64,000 nucleotides of DNA from Planctomycetota bacterium (lineage in GTDB: Bacteria > Planctomycetota > PLA2 > JAEUHO01), in assembly GCA_020851795.1 (NCBI GenBank), contig JADZCA010000063.1, positions 1-64,000 of the forward strand, written 5' to 3'. Below the pieces are notes generated by a model. That model saw only the letters and a program-made list of their open reading frames with translations. It made no database searches and was not told where the DNA came from. Every line of letters starts with the position of its first letter. Position 1 is the first letter of the stretch. Shown one piece after another: positions 37,700-47,064 of this stretch. A program made the translations under genes and the position numbers.

Positions 37700-38527
37700 T
37701 CAGCGGGGGGCCAGCTCGGAGGGGACGTCGAGGCCGGGCAGGTGCTTGCGGTAGAGGTCGGCGAGCCGCCCGTCGCGCTTCATCCCCGCGAGCACGAGGT
37801 TGAGCCAGTCGAGCGTGTCCGGGTCGCCCTTGCGGCACTCGATCGCGTACGGCTCGACGCTCATCGTCTCGGCGAGGACGCGCGTGACGCCCGGGTTCTC
37901 CTTCGCGTGCGAGAGCACCTGCCACTCGTCGTAGACGAAGGCGTCCGCCTTGCCCTGGACGACCTCGAGCACGCACAGCGCCTCCGTGGGGAACTTCGCG
38001 ATCTCGGCCCGCGGCGTGTGCCGCTCGGCGGCGTACTGCCCCGTGCTCCCCCCCTGCACCACGATCCGCCGCCCGCTCGCGTCGAGGTCGCGCACGCTGC
38101 GCACGCCGTCCGCCCGCGGCACCGACAGCAGCGCCACCGTGCGCGTGAGGAAGTACGGGGCGCTGAACGAGCACTCGAGCGCCCGCTGCGGCGTCGCGGT
38201 GACGCCCGAGATCACGAGGTCGCCCTTGCCCTGGATCAGCTCGGCCGCGAGCAGGTCGAACGCGCGCTCGCGGAATTCGACCTCGACGCCCATCTCGCGG
38301 CCGAGCTCGCGCGCGAGGTCCACGTCGAAGCCCTTCAGCACGCCGTCGTCCTTCCACGTGAACGGCTTGAACTGCGCCTCCATGAGCACGACGAGCTTGC
38401 CCGCCTGCTTGGCGCGGTGCACCGTCGAGCGCTCCCACAGGTCGCCCGAGCCGGCGACGTCGCGCCGTCCGCAGGCGACCACGACGAGGAGAGGAAGGAG
38501 CGCGAGGAGGGAGAGGACGCGGCGCAT
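37700..38527 (-). CDS. Amino-acid ABC transporter binding lipoprotein
   Basis: A 275-residue solute-binding protein of family 3. The signal peptide ends in lipobox VVAC, so it is lipid-anchored at Cys19. Typical blocks are LKGFDVDLARELGREMGVEVEF, GKGDLVISGVTATPQRAL and the hinge DLDASGRRIVVQGGSTGQYAAE. The ligand is probably a polar amino acid. With the downstream permease it forms an importer that lacks a locally encoded ATPase. ATG 38527 starts the signal peptide. Confidence 0.88.
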   Translation of the reverse strand: MRRVLSLLALLPLLVVVACGRRDVAGSGDLWERSTVHRAKQAGKLVVLMEAQFKPFTWKDDGVLKGFDVDLARELGREMGVEVEFRERAFDLLAAELIQGKGDLVISGVTATPQRALECSFSAPYFLTRTVALLSVPRADGVRSVRDLDASGRRIVVQGGSTGQYAAERHTPRAEIAKFPTEALCVLEVVQGKADAFVYDEWQVLSHAKENPGVTRVLAETMSVEPYAIECRKGDPDTLDWLNLVLAGMKRDGRLADLYRKHLPGLDVPSELAPR

Positions 38528-38630
38528 GGGGCGAGAGCATCCCCCTGCCGCCGCGCCGGGACAAGGGGGCGCGGTGCCCGCGCGCGCCGCGTCCCCGGGA
38601 GGGCGCCCGCGTAGGGAGGCCCGCGGGCCC

Positions 38631-38715
38631 CGCTGCGGCGAGGGCTCCGCTGCGGCGAGGGCTCCGCCCGGGGCCCCCGCCGCGCAGCGTCGCGCGGGTG
38701 GGCGTCGGCCCACCC
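38631..38715. repeat. Short tandem repeat and hairpin upstream of the kinase gene
   Basis: A 17-base unit repeats exactly twice at 38631-38664. An 8-bp hairpin (38696-38703 with 38708-38715) lies just before the TAGCCT box. The rest of 38528-38738 holds no gene. Confidence 0.45.
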
Positions 38716-38722
38716 CGCGGGG

Positions 38723-38728
38723 TAGCCT
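38723..38728 (+). promoter_or_regulatory. TAGCCT -10 box, probably leaderless
   Basis: TAGCCT ends ten bases before the GTG start at 38739, with only pyrimidines and no Shine-Dalgarno between. Confidence 0.45.
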
Positions 38729-38738
38729 CCCGCTCCCC

Positions 38739-41700
38739 GTGCCCCTCACCCTCCCCGCCACCGTCGGCCCCTACCGCCTCGTGGACGCGCTCGGCGCAGG
38801 CGGCATGGGGACCGTGTACCGCGCGCTCGCGCTCGCGGGCTCACCCGTCGCGGCGGGCACGGTGGTCGCGCTCAAGGTGATCCACCCCCACCTCGCCGCG
38901 GACCCCGCGTTCCGGGTGCGCTTCTCGCGCGAGGCGCGCATCGGGCTCGGCATCCGCCACCGCAACGTCGTCGCCGCCCTCGACGCGGGCACGACGACCG
39001 TGGACGGCGTCGAGGTGCCGTGGATCGCGCTCGAGTTCGTCGAGGGGCGCAGCCTGCGCGCGCTCGAGCAGGAGCTCGGCCGGCTGCCCGAGACGCTGGT
39101 CCGCCACGTCGGGCGCGAGGTGGCCCGCGGGCTCGCGGCGCTCCACGCCGCGGGCGTCGTGCACCGCGACCTCAAGCCTGAGAACGTGCTCGTCACCTCC
39201 GACCACGCGGTGCGCGTGGCCGACCTCGGGCTCGCGCGCGCGACCGACGCGTCGCGGGCGACGTCGGGCGGGTTCGTCGGGTCGCTGCTCTACGCCGCGC
39301 CCGAGCGCCTGCAGGACGACGCCGGCGGCAACGACCCGCGCAGCGACCTGTACGCGCTCGGCCTCGTGCTCTTCGAGGCCACCGCGGGCCGCCACCCCTT
39401 CGAGGGCGCCGACGTCGCCGCGGTGCTGCGCCGTCAGCTCTCCGAGGACCCCGCGCCGCTCGCAAGCGTGTCGGGGGAGGCGAGCCCGTTCCTCGCGGCG
39501 GTCGTGCGCACGCTGGTGGCGAAGGACCCGCGGGCGCGCTTCCCCGACGCGACCTCGGTCGCGGACACGCTCGCCGCGGGCGAGGCCTCGGCGTGGTGGC
39601 GCGAGCGGCGCGCGAGCGAGACCGAGCGCGGCGCGGAGCCGGTGGTGCGCCGTCGCGCGCCGCGCCGCACCGACCTCGTCGGCCGCGACGCGGAGGTGAC
39701 GCGCGTCCTCGCCGCGGTGGACGCGGCGCGAGCGGGCCGCGGCGGCGCGCTGCTCGTCGTCGGCGAGGCGGGGGTGGGCAAGACGCGGCTCGTCGAGGAG
39801 GCGCTCGAGCGCGCGGCCGCCGCCGGGCCGCTGACGGTGGGCCGCGGCGCGTGCGGCGGTGCGTGGACGGGTCTCGAGGCGCTGCGCGACGCCGTGCGCG
39901 ACCTGCTCGGGCCCGCCCCCGCGGCCCGCGTGGCCTCGGCGATGCCCGACGCGCCCGCGCTCGCGCGCTCGTTCGCGGCCTTCCTCGCGGGCGAGGCCGA
40001 GACGCCGGCCGAGGCGCTGACGGGGCCCCGCCTCTACAACGCGTTCGCGCGGACGCTGCGGGCGCTCGCCGACGCCGCGCCGGTCGTCGTCCTCGTCGAG
40101 GATCTCCACCGCGCCTCCGCCGAAGCGCGCGACCTCGTGGCGGCGCTCGCGCGCGCCTCCGAGGGGCGCCGCCTGCTCGTCGTCGCGACGTCGCGCCCGG
40201 GCCTGCCCGCGGCCTTCGAGGCCGACCTGCCCGGCGCGGGCGTGCCGGCGGTGCTGCGCCTCGAAGGGCTGGCGCCCGACGCGGCGCGCTCGCTGGTCGC
40301 GCGGGCGCTGCGCGTCGCGCGCGCCCCGCGCGCGCTCGAGGACCCGCTCGTCGCCGCGACCGGCGGCAACCCCTACTTCCTCCTCGAGACGATCGCCGAC
40401 CTCGAGGCCGCGGGCCGCCTCGTGCGGCGCGGCGACGCGGTCGTGCTCGCGGGCCCGCGCGACGTGCCGTCGCTGCCGGCGTCGGTGCGCGACCTGCTGC
40501 GCGCGCGGCTCGCGACGCTCGCCCCCGAGGACCGCGCGCTGCTCGAGGCCGCGGCGTGCGCGGGCGACGAGCCCGACCCGGTCGTCGTGGCCCGCGCCGC
40601 CGGCGTGCCCGAGATCGCGGCGCTGCAGACCTTCGCGCGCCTCGAGCGCGACGGGCGCGGCCTGCGTGCGCGCGGCGGCCGGCTCGCCTTCGACCCGCCG
40701 CAGGTGGCCGAGCTGCTGCGCGACGAGCTCCCGCCCGCGCTGCGCGAGCGGCTGCACGCGGCGGTCGCGCAGGCGCTCGAGGCCCGCGGGCCCGACGAGG
40801 CGGGCGAGGGCAAGTTCGCGGTCGAGGTGGCGACGCAGTGGCTGCGCGCGCGCCGCGCGGCCGACGCCGCGCCGCGGCTCGCGGGCGCGTTCAAGCACAC
40901 CGACCGCCTCGCCGACTGGGACGGCATCGTGCAGCTGGCCGACCTCGCGCTCGCGGCCCGCGACGCCGCGACGGGCGTGCCGCGCGCGAAGCTCCTGCTC
41001 CAGCGCGCCTACGCGCACGGCCGCCGCGGGCGACGCGACCTCGAGGAGCGCGACCTCGTCGAGGCGGAGGGGATCGCCGCCGAGACGGGGCAGCTCTCGC
41101 TGCGCGCGCAGGTGCTGCGCCAGCGCGGGCACGCGGCGCACGCGCTCGCCCGCCCCGCCGACGCGATGCGCCTCTTCTCCGAGGCGGCCGACGTCGCGCG
41201 CGCGGCCGACGACCGCCGCGAGCTGTGGGCCGCGATGGGCAACCTCGGCCTCGTGCACGACCACCTCGGCCACTTCGAGGAGGCGTACGCGCACCTCGAG
41301 CAGGCGTGGATGCTCGCGGCCGCCGAGGGCGACGCGAAGAACGAGTCCCTCGCGCGCAGCAACCTCGGGCTCGTCGTCCGCGGGGCCGGCCGCCACGCCG
41401 AGGCGATGTCTCACTTCCGGGCGGCCATCGAGCGCGCGGTGGACGCGCGCGACGTTCGGGCCGAGGTCGCGGCGCGCACGAACCTGGCCGTCGCCTACCT
41501 CGACGACGGGCGCTACACCGAGTCGATCGCCGAGTCGCAGTTCGTGCGCGAGACCGCGCGCGGGCGCGGCGACCGCGGCGAGGAGGGGATCGCCAACGTC
41601 AACATCGCCTCGGCGCTCACCGGGCTCGGCCGGCTCGACGAGGCGGAGGCCCACGCGCGCGAGGCGCGGGCGCTGTTCCGCGAGATCGGCGGCCGCTACC

Positions 41701-42185
41701 ACGAGTCGTACGCGATCGGCGCGCTCGCCGACGTCGCGGTCGCGCGCGGCGACCTCGAGGGCTCGAGGGCGCTCGCCGCCGACGCCGTCGCCTCGGCCCG
41801 GGCCGCCGGCGACCCGTACGGCGAGGCGATGGTGCTCGCCACCCAGGCGCGCGCCCACGACGACGCGGCGCAGGCGCGCGTCGCCCTCGCCGTGGCCGAG
41901 CCGATCAACGCGAGGCCCGTCCTCGCGATGGCGCTCGGCGCGCTCGCGCGCCACGACGCCGACGCGGCGGCGCGGCTGCGCGCGCTGGTGGACGACGCCA
42001 CGACGACGCTGGCGCGGGCGCCCCGGCTGCTCGCGTGGACCGATCTCGCGCTCGGCCGCCGCGACCCCGCCGACGTCGCGCGCGCGAAGGCGCTGGCGCG
42101 CGAGCTGCTCGAGGCCCAGCCCGCCGAGGCCCGCGCGGCGATGGCCGCGCGCGGTTACGACGTCCGCCCCGCGCTCGCCCTCTGA
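38739..42185 (+). CDS. Ser/Thr protein kinase fused to AAA ATPase and TPR domains
   Basis: A 1148-residue cytoplasmic signalling protein. Residues 10-275 are a Hanks-type kinase: glycine loop LGAGGMGTVY, VALKVIHPHL, catalytic HRDLKPEN with Asp144, ADLGLAR (DLG in place of DFG) and YAAPERL. Residues 300-600 are a predicted AAA/STAND ATPase with Walker A GEAGVGKTR (Lys348). From about 680 to 1130 there are many TPR-like repeats. This layout is common in Myxococcota and Planctomycetota and senses signals through the TPR part. There is no transmembrane segment. The start at GTG 38739 is directly before the kinase domain. A strong hairpin follows at 42214-42244. Confidence 0.9.
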   Translation: MPLTLPATVGPYRLVDALGAGGMGTVYRALALAGSPVAAGTVVALKVIHPHLAADPAFRVRFSREARIGLGIRHRNVVAALDAGTTTVDGVEVPWIALEFVEGRSLRALEQELGRLPETLVRHVGREVARGLAALHAAGVVHRDLKPENVLVTSDHAVRVADLGLARATDASRATSGGFVGSLLYAAPERLQDDAGGNDPRSDLYALGLVLFEATAGRHPFEGADVAAVLRRQLSEDPAPLASVSGEASPFLAAVVRTLVAKDPRARFPDATSVADTLAAGEASAWWRERRASETERGAEPVVRRRAPRRTDLVGRDAEVTRVLAAVDAARAGRGGALLVVGEAGVGKTRLVEEALERAAAAGPLTVGRGACGGAWTGLEALRDAVRDLLGPAPAARVASAMPDAPALARSFAAFLAGEAETPAEALTGPRLYNAFARTLRALADAAPVVVLVEDLHRASAEARDLVAALARASEGRRLLVVATSRPGLPAAFEADLPGAGVPAVLRLEGLAPDAARSLVARALRVARAPRALEDPLVAATGGNPYFLLETIADLEAAGRLVRRGDAVVLAGPRDVPSLPASVRDLLRARLATLAPEDRALLEAAACAGDEPDPVVVARAAGVPEIAALQTFARLERDGRGLRARGGRLAFDPPQVAELLRDELPPALRERLHAAVAQALEARGPDEAGEGKFAVEVATQWLRARRAADAAPRLAGAFKHTDRLADWDGIVQLADLALAARDAATGVPRAKLLLQRAYAHGRRGRRDLEERDLVEAEGIAAETGQLSLRAQVLRQRGHAAHALARPADAMRLFSEAADVARAADDRRELWAAMGNLGLVHDHLGHFEEAYAHLEQAWMLAAAEGDAKNESLARSNLGLVVRGAGRHAEAMSHFRAAIERAVDARDVRAEVAARTNLAVAYLDDGRYTESIAESQFVRETARGRGDRGEEGIANVNIASALTGLGRLDEAEAHAREARALFREIGGRYHESYAIGALADVAVARGDLEGSRALAADAVASARAAGDPYGEAMVLATQARAHDDAAQARVALAVAEPINARPVLAMALGALARHDADAAARLRALVDDATTTLARAPRLLAWTDLALGRRDPADVARAKALARELLEAQPAEARAAMAARGYDVRPALAL

Positions 42186-42213
42186 CCGCGTCGCAGATCC
42201 GCGTCGCAGGTCC

Positions 42214-42244
42214 GTGCCAGGCACCGCGTTGCGGTGCCTGGCAC
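42214..42244. repeat. REP-like 14-bp hairpin, probable terminator
   Basis: 14-bp perfect stem (42214-42227 with 42231-42244), loop GTT. The arm GTGCCAGGCACC is itself palindromic and resembles the 37590-37697 repeats. It lies between two convergent genes and can end both transcripts. Confidence 0.65.
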
Positions 42245-42267
42245 CGAGCTGCGGTCGCCGGCCGGCG

Positions 42268-43593
42268 TCAGACGCCGGCGCCGACGACGGCCTCGATCGC
42301 GTCGGGCTCCTTGGGCGCGCCCTTGGAGAGGACGTCGTGGCCGGTCTCGGTGACGAGGACGTCGTCCTCGATGCGGACGCCGATGCCCTTGTAGCGGTCG
42401 GGCACCCCCGCCGCGTCCGGGGCGAAGTAGAGCCCCGGCTCCACCGTGAACACCATGCCCGGCTGCAGCGTGCGCGCCTTGTCGGCGTCCTCGTAGTAGG
42501 CGCCCACGTCGTGCACGTCGATCCCGAGCCAGTGCCCCGTGCTGTGCATGTACCAGGCGCGGAACGTCTTCTCCTCGATGGCCTTCGCCACGGGCCCCGC
42601 GAGGATGCCCCGCTCGACCATGCCCGTCGTGAGCACCTCGACGGCGCGCTCGTGCAGCGCCGTCCACGGGAGCCCGGGCTTGGCCAGCGCGATCACCTCC
42701 TGCTGCGCGCGCAGCACGAGGTCGTAGATCTCCCGCTGGGGCCCGTCGAAGCGGCCCGAGACCGGCCACGTCCGCGTGATGTCGCCCGTGTAGTAGGAGA
42801 ACTCCGCGCCCGCGTCCACGAGCACCAGCTCGCCCGCCTTCATCGAGCGGTCGTTGGTCACGTAGTGGAGCACGCAGGCGTTCGCGCCCGAGCCGACGAT
42901 CGTCGAGTAGCCGGGCGCGCGCGCGCCGGCACGGCGGAACGCGTACTCGATCTCGGCCTGCAGCTCCCACTCGCCCATCCCGGGCCGCGTCGCGCGCATC
43001 GCGCGCAGGTGCCCCTCGGCCGAGATCTCGCAGGCGCGGCGCAGCCGCGCGAGCTCGTCGGGGCTCTTGAACAGGCGCATCTCGTGCAGCAGCACGCTCG
43101 GGTCCACGATCTCGCGCGGCACACGCTTGCCGCGGCGCGACATCGCGCGCACGCGGCCGAGCGCGCGCACGACCTGCCGGTCGCGCGGCTCGTAGAGCCC
43201 GAGCCCGTAGTGGAGCCGGTCGCGTCCCTCGAGCAGCTCGGGGAGCTTCGCGTCGAGCTCGTCGAAGAGGAACGCCTCGTCGGCGCCGTACTCGGCCTTG
43301 GCGCCGTCGGTGCCGGCCCGCACGCCGTCCCACACCTCGCGCTCCTTGTCGCGCTTGCGCACGAACATGGTCACGGGGTGCTTGTCGTGGCCGGGCAGCA
43401 GCAGCAGGGCCGCCTCGGGCTCCTCGAAGCCGGTCAGGTACCAGAGGTCGGAGTTCTGGCGGAAGTCGTAGTGCGTGTCGTTGCTGCGCACGGTCTCGGG
43501 CGCCGCGAAGAACAGCGCGGCGGCGCGGTCGCCGATGCGCGACATGAGCGAACGGCGGCGCTCGGCGAACACGGGCAGCAGGGCGGGCGTCAT
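42268..43593 (-). CDS. pepP: Xaa-Pro aminopeptidase (aminopeptidase P)
   Basis: A 441-residue cytoplasmic dimetal peptidase that removes N-terminal residues before proline. The N-terminal creatinase-like domain includes FRQNSDLWYLTGF. The catalytic pita-bread domain keeps all five ligands: VDAGAEF and GDITRTWP (two Asp), STGHWLGIDVHD (His), FTVEPGLY (Glu) and GVRIEDDV (Glu). Length and order match E. coli PepP. The start at ATG 43593 has GGAG upstream; the stop overlaps a small GC hairpin. Nothing is seen in 43594-43717. Confidence 0.93.
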   Translation of the reverse strand: MTPALLPVFAERRRSLMSRIGDRAAALFFAAPETVRSNDTHYDFRQNSDLWYLTGFEEPEAALLLLPGHDKHPVTMFVRKRDKEREVWDGVRAGTDGAKAEYGADEAFLFDELDAKLPELLEGRDRLHYGLGLYEPRDRQVVRALGRVRAMSRRGKRVPREIVDPSVLLHEMRLFKSPDELARLRRACEISAEGHLRAMRATRPGMGEWELQAEIEYAFRRAGARAPGYSTIVGSGANACVLHYVTNDRSMKAGELVLVDAGAEFSYYTGDITRTWPVSGRFDGPQREIYDLVLRAQQEVIALAKPGLPWTALHERAVEVLTTGMVERGILAGPVAKAIEEKTFRAWYMHSTGHWLGIDVHDVGAYYEDADKARTLQPGMVFTVEPGLYFAPDAAGVPDRYKGIGVRIEDDVLVTETGHDVLSKGAPKEPDAIEAVVGAGV

Positions 43594-43717
43594 CGGCAGG
43601 GCTCCGGGCGCAGGAGGGACCGGGGCGCCGCGCGTCCCGGCCCCGTCGGGGCGGACGCGCGACGCCGTGCGCCCGCCGCGCGCCCCGTCGGGCGGCGGCG
43701 GGACGGCGGGACGGACG

Positions 43718-46399
43718 TCAGACCGAGCCGAGCTCGGTGAGCAGCTCGGGCTCGAGGCTCGCGGGCCCCGCGTAGGGGATCTCGCGCACCGGGACCGCGA
43801 GGTCCGCGGCGAGGCGCTTGACCCCGTCCTTGAGCTCGGGGCCGGCGGTGTGCAGCAGCACGATCGCGGTCGCGCCGCGGGCGGCGGCCTCGACGTCGGC
43901 GAGCGCGCGCTGCGGCGGACGGGCGCCGCCGAGCACGAGCGAGCCCTCGAACCCGGCGCGGCGGCCGAGGTCCTCGACGCGCGCCCCGTGCGGCCGGCTG
44001 GCGTCGTCGCCGCCGACCACCACCACGCGCGCGGCGCCGCCCTTGGCCCCGAGGCGCGTGCGCACGTCGTCGGGCGACGGGCCCTCGACGTCCACGCCCG
44101 CCGCGCGGGCGCGGGTTGCGACGTCGGTCCACAGGCCGCGCGCCTCCTCCCCGCCGAGCGCGATCGCCTCGCGCAGGAGGGAGACCGCGACGCGCAGGTC
44201 GGTCGCGCCGCCGAGGTCGGCGTGGTGCGACGCGAGCGCCGTCGCCGCCTCGACGAACGCGCGCTCGCGGCCCGCCATCGAGGTGTAGAGGTCCACGAGC
44301 TCGGCCTTGAGCGCCGGGTCGTCGAGCACCTCGGGCATCGGGCCCGACGCGTCGAGCAGCATCTCCTCGAGACGGTCGGCCCGGCCGCGCTCGTGGAGCT
44401 TGGCGCGGAAGCGCTGGTAGGTGCGCAGGGCCTCGCCCTTCTCGTGGAGGCGGATCAGCGCCTCGAGGCGCACCCGGTAGGCCGTGTACCACTCCTCGAA
44501 CGTCGGGCGGCTCTTGAACGCGTCGTCCACCGCCTTGAGCGCGCCGTGCGGGTCGGCGTCGAGCACGCCGCGCGCGGTGGCGAGGAACGCCCCCGCCGCG
44601 GTCGGCTCGGTCGTCTCCCCCGCGTCGGCCGGCGCCGCCGCCGGGCGCGGCGCGTCGTCCGGACGCCCGCCGCGCGGCGGACGCCCGCCGCCGGCGTAGC
44701 GGTCGAGGCGCTCGGCGGCGCCGCTGCGCTCGTCGCGGCCCTCGCCGCGACCGCGACCGCGGCGGCCTCGACGGCCCCCGCCCTCGCGGCCACCCTCGCG
44801 GCCGCCCTCGCGTCCGTCGCCGCGCGGCGGCGCCTCGCCGTCGGTGGGCATCGCGTCGGCCGCGACACCCCCCTCGACCGGCGGCGCCTCCGCGCCGTCG
44901 GCGGGCGGCGCGCCACGGTCGCCACGGTCGCCGCGATCCCCACGATCGCCACGGTCCCCGCGGTCCCCACGCCCACCGCGCTCGCGACGGCCGCCGCGCT
45001 CGCGGCGGTCGCCCCGGGCCTCGCGCTCGGGGGCCGCTCGGCCCGGGATGCGCGCGTTGGGCACGGCGGCGACGAGCAGGTCGAACACCGGGTCCTTGAC
45101 CGACGCCTCGAGCGCGGCCGCCGCGGCGTCGCGCGTGACGAGCTGCTCGGCCTCGCGCAGCGCCTCGTCCTGCACGCCCTGCTTGAGCAGGCACGCGCCG
45201 AGGAAGAAGCGGGCGCGGGCGTGGACGATGCGGGCCTTCGCGCGCGTCTCGCGCATGAGGCGGTCGGCCTCGCGGAAGCGCTCGGCCGCGCCGGCGAAGT
45301 CGCCGCGCTCGAACGCGAGCACGCCGAGCGTGTAGATCGCGTTGTACGACTCGCCCTCGCCGCCGGCCTTGGCCTCGGCGAGCAGGCGCTCGGCCTCCTC
45401 GACGTTGCCGCGGCCCTCCTTGGGCAGCAGGTCGAGCGTGCCGCGCACCTCGAGCGCCGCGAGGGCGAGGTCGCCCTGCAGCACCGAGCGGTAGCGGTCC
45501 TCGGGGGCGAGGCGCGCGAGCGCGTCGCGGTAGGCCGTGGCGGCCTCCGCCCAGCGCCCGGCGAGCTGGTGCGCGCGGCCGATCTTGCGCTGCACCTTCG
45601 CCGCGGCGCGGCCCTCGAGCTTGGCCTGCTCGGCGAACGCCAGCGCGCGCAGCAGCGCCGCGTGGGCGCCCGCGTCGTCGCCGTCGTGGGCGAGGTCGTC
45701 GGAGCGGCGGGCGGCGTCGCCGACGAGCCCGTCGGCGTCGCGGCGGCTGCCGTCGTCGCCCGTCGCCTGGAGGTGGCGGATGTAGAGGTCGTAGACGCGG
45801 ACGTCCTCGCCGCCGAAGAGCAGCGCGCGCGACACGGCGCGCAGCGCGAGGCGGCCCTCGTCGGCCGACAGGATGGCGTGGTCCATCATCGGGTCCGCGG
45901 CCAGCTCGCGCACGCGGGCCCGCGGGCCGCCGCGCGAGGCGAGCTCGACGCGACCGAGCCAGCGCCACAGCGACGCGATCCCGACGGGCGACTCGGCCAG
46001 CGTCGGCGCGGGCCCGTCGCTCGCGAGCTCGCTCTCCTCGCCCTCGTCCCCGTCGCGCGCGGCCTCGGCGCCCTCGGTCGGCGCCGCGTCGGCGACGGGC
46101 GCGGCGACCGCGACCCCGTCGGCGACCTTCTCGGCCGGCCCGCCCTCGGCGGCCGGCGTCGCGGTCCCGCCCTCGGCGCCCTCGGGCGCGCGCGGGGTCC
46201 CGCGCTCCCTCGCCAGGGTGCGCAGGAGCAGCGCCTCGTCCACGAGCCCGAGCGCGTAGTGGCTCTGCGGGCGCGCGGGGTTGAGCGCCACGAAGTCGTT
46301 GGCGAGCGCGATGGCGCGGCGCCCGTCCCCCCTGCGCTCGTCGAACGCGCGCTTGAGCGCCTCGTGCACGATCCGGTCGATCTCGGTCTTCCAAGACAT
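43718..46399 (-). CDS. TPR protein with central RG-rich region and DUF2325-like C-terminus
   Basis: An 893-residue cytoplasmic protein. Residues 1-450 are helical and TPR-like (AIALANDFVALNPARPQSHYALG; LGVLAFERGDFAGAAERF). Residues 455-570 are a low-complexity stretch of RERGG and at least six tandem GDR triplets, then GREGG repeats and PPRGG, like RGG boxes of RNA-binding proteins. A second helical region follows. The last 105 residues (ARVVVVGGDDASRPHGARVEDL, then ATAIVLLHTAGPELKDGVKRLA) resemble DUF2325, a Rossmann-like domain. A nucleic-acid-linked role is inference. ATG 46399 has a GAGGAC ribosome-binding site; a TACACT box at 46500-46505 lies within a 10-bp inverted repeat (46480-46489 with 46506-46515). 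Confidence 0.78.
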   Translation of the reverse strand: MSWKTEIDRIVHEALKRAFDERRGDGRRAIALANDFVALNPARPQSHYALGLVDEALLLRTLARERGTPRAPEGAEGGTATPAAEGGPAEKVADGVAVAAPVADAAPTEGAEAARDGDEGEESELASDGPAPTLAESPVGIASLWRWLGRVELASRGGPRARVRELAADPMMDHAILSADEGRLALRAVSRALLFGGEDVRVYDLYIRHLQATGDDGSRRDADGLVGDAARRSDDLAHDGDDAGAHAALLRALAFAEQAKLEGRAAAKVQRKIGRAHQLAGRWAEAATAYRDALARLAPEDRYRSVLQGDLALAALEVRGTLDLLPKEGRGNVEEAERLLAEAKAGGEGESYNAIYTLGVLAFERGDFAGAAERFREADRLMRETRAKARIVHARARFFLGACLLKQGVQDEALREAEQLVTRDAAAAALEASVKDPVFDLLVAAVPNARIPGRAAPEREARGDRRERGGRRERGGRGDRGDRGDRGDRGDRGDRGAPPADGAEAPPVEGGVAADAMPTDGEAPPRGDGREGGREGGREGGGRRGRRGRGRGEGRDERSGAAERLDRYAGGGRPPRGGRPDDAPRPAAAPADAGETTEPTAAGAFLATARGVLDADPHGALKAVDDAFKSRPTFEEWYTAYRVRLEALIRLHEKGEALRTYQRFRAKLHERGRADRLEEMLLDASGPMPEVLDDPALKAELVDLYTSMAGRERAFVEAATALASHHADLGGATDLRVAVSLLREAIALGGEEARGLWTDVATRARAAGVDVEGPSPDDVRTRLGAKGGAARVVVVGGDDASRPHGARVEDLGRRAGFEGSLVLGGARPPQRALADVEAAARGATAIVLLHTAGPELKDGVKRLAADLAVPVREIPYAGPASLEPELLTELGSV

Positions 46400-46479
46400 C
46401 CGTGAGGTCCTCGTCCGTGGGTCCGTCGGTCCCCCTTCGCGCGACGCGAGGAAGGGGTGAGGTGGTCCAGGGCACCCAC

Positions 46480-46515
46480 GCGGCCCCGGAAAGGGGCGGA
46501 GTGTACCGGGGCCGC
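46480..46515. promoter_or_regulatory. Inverted repeat enclosing a minus-strand -10 box
   Basis: Ten-base arms at 46480-46489 and 46506-46515 enclose TACACT (minus strand, 46500-46505). It could be both terminator of the upstream prepilin-like gene and promoter of the TPR/DUF2325 gene. Confidence 0.4.
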
Positions 46516-46554
46516 GCGCGGTCGGCGGCCCGGGACCGGGGGGCGTCTCGCGGA

Positions 46555-47064
46555 CTACCGGGGGGTACCCGCGTTCGCACCGGGGGCACCCGCGTCGCCG
46601 GCCGCGGGGCCCGGGGTGCCACCCGCGGCATCGACCTCTAGGTAGAAGTCGTCGGGCGTGCCCGCCTCGCCGTCGGCGCCGACGCAGCCGAACGCGACCA
46701 CGCCGCGGACACGATCGAGGACACGGTAGCGGTACGGACGGCCCCACGGGTCGCGCGGGACCGTGGCGAGGATCGGCTCGCGGTCTCTCGGAGGCACGGT
46801 CGTCAAGTCGTCGAGCGACTCGGGGAGACGGCGCAGCGCCACCGCGTGGAAGCGCGCGGCCATCGCAAACGCCTGCAGCTGCATCGACGCGATGCACTCG
46901 TCGGAGGCCGTGTGCGCCGGCGCTGAGCCGGCGACGACGAGGGGCATCCATCCCGCACTCGCGGCCGCGACGGCGAGCACGGCGGCGCACACGACGAGGA
47001 GGCCGGTCGCACGGACGGCCGAGAAGCCGAAGCAGCGGCGCCACGAGAAGCCGACGAGGTCCAT
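46555..47064 (-). CDS. GspG-like (type II secretion major pseudopilin C-terminal) protein
   Basis: A 169-residue protein with one transmembrane segment (about 20-42) and a C-terminal domain resembling the GspG pseudopilin tail: VPRDPWGRPYRYRV then VGADGEAGTPDDFYLEV, which in pseudopilins forms the calcium-binding loop. The classical prepilin cleavage motif GFTLxE is absent, so assembly as a pseudopilin is doubtful. The C-terminal 25 residues are Gly/Pro/Ala-rich. It may be a periplasmic protein with a borrowed fold. No other secretion genes are near. Confidence 0.6.
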   Translation of the reverse strand: MDLVGFSWRRCFGFSAVRATGLLVVCAAVLAVAAASAGWMPLVVAGSAPAHTASDECIASMQLQAFAMAARFHAVALRRLPESLDDLTTVPPRDREPILATVPRDPWGRPYRYRVLDRVRGVVAFGCVGADGEAGTPDDFYLEVDAAGGTPGPAAGDAGAPGANAGTPR

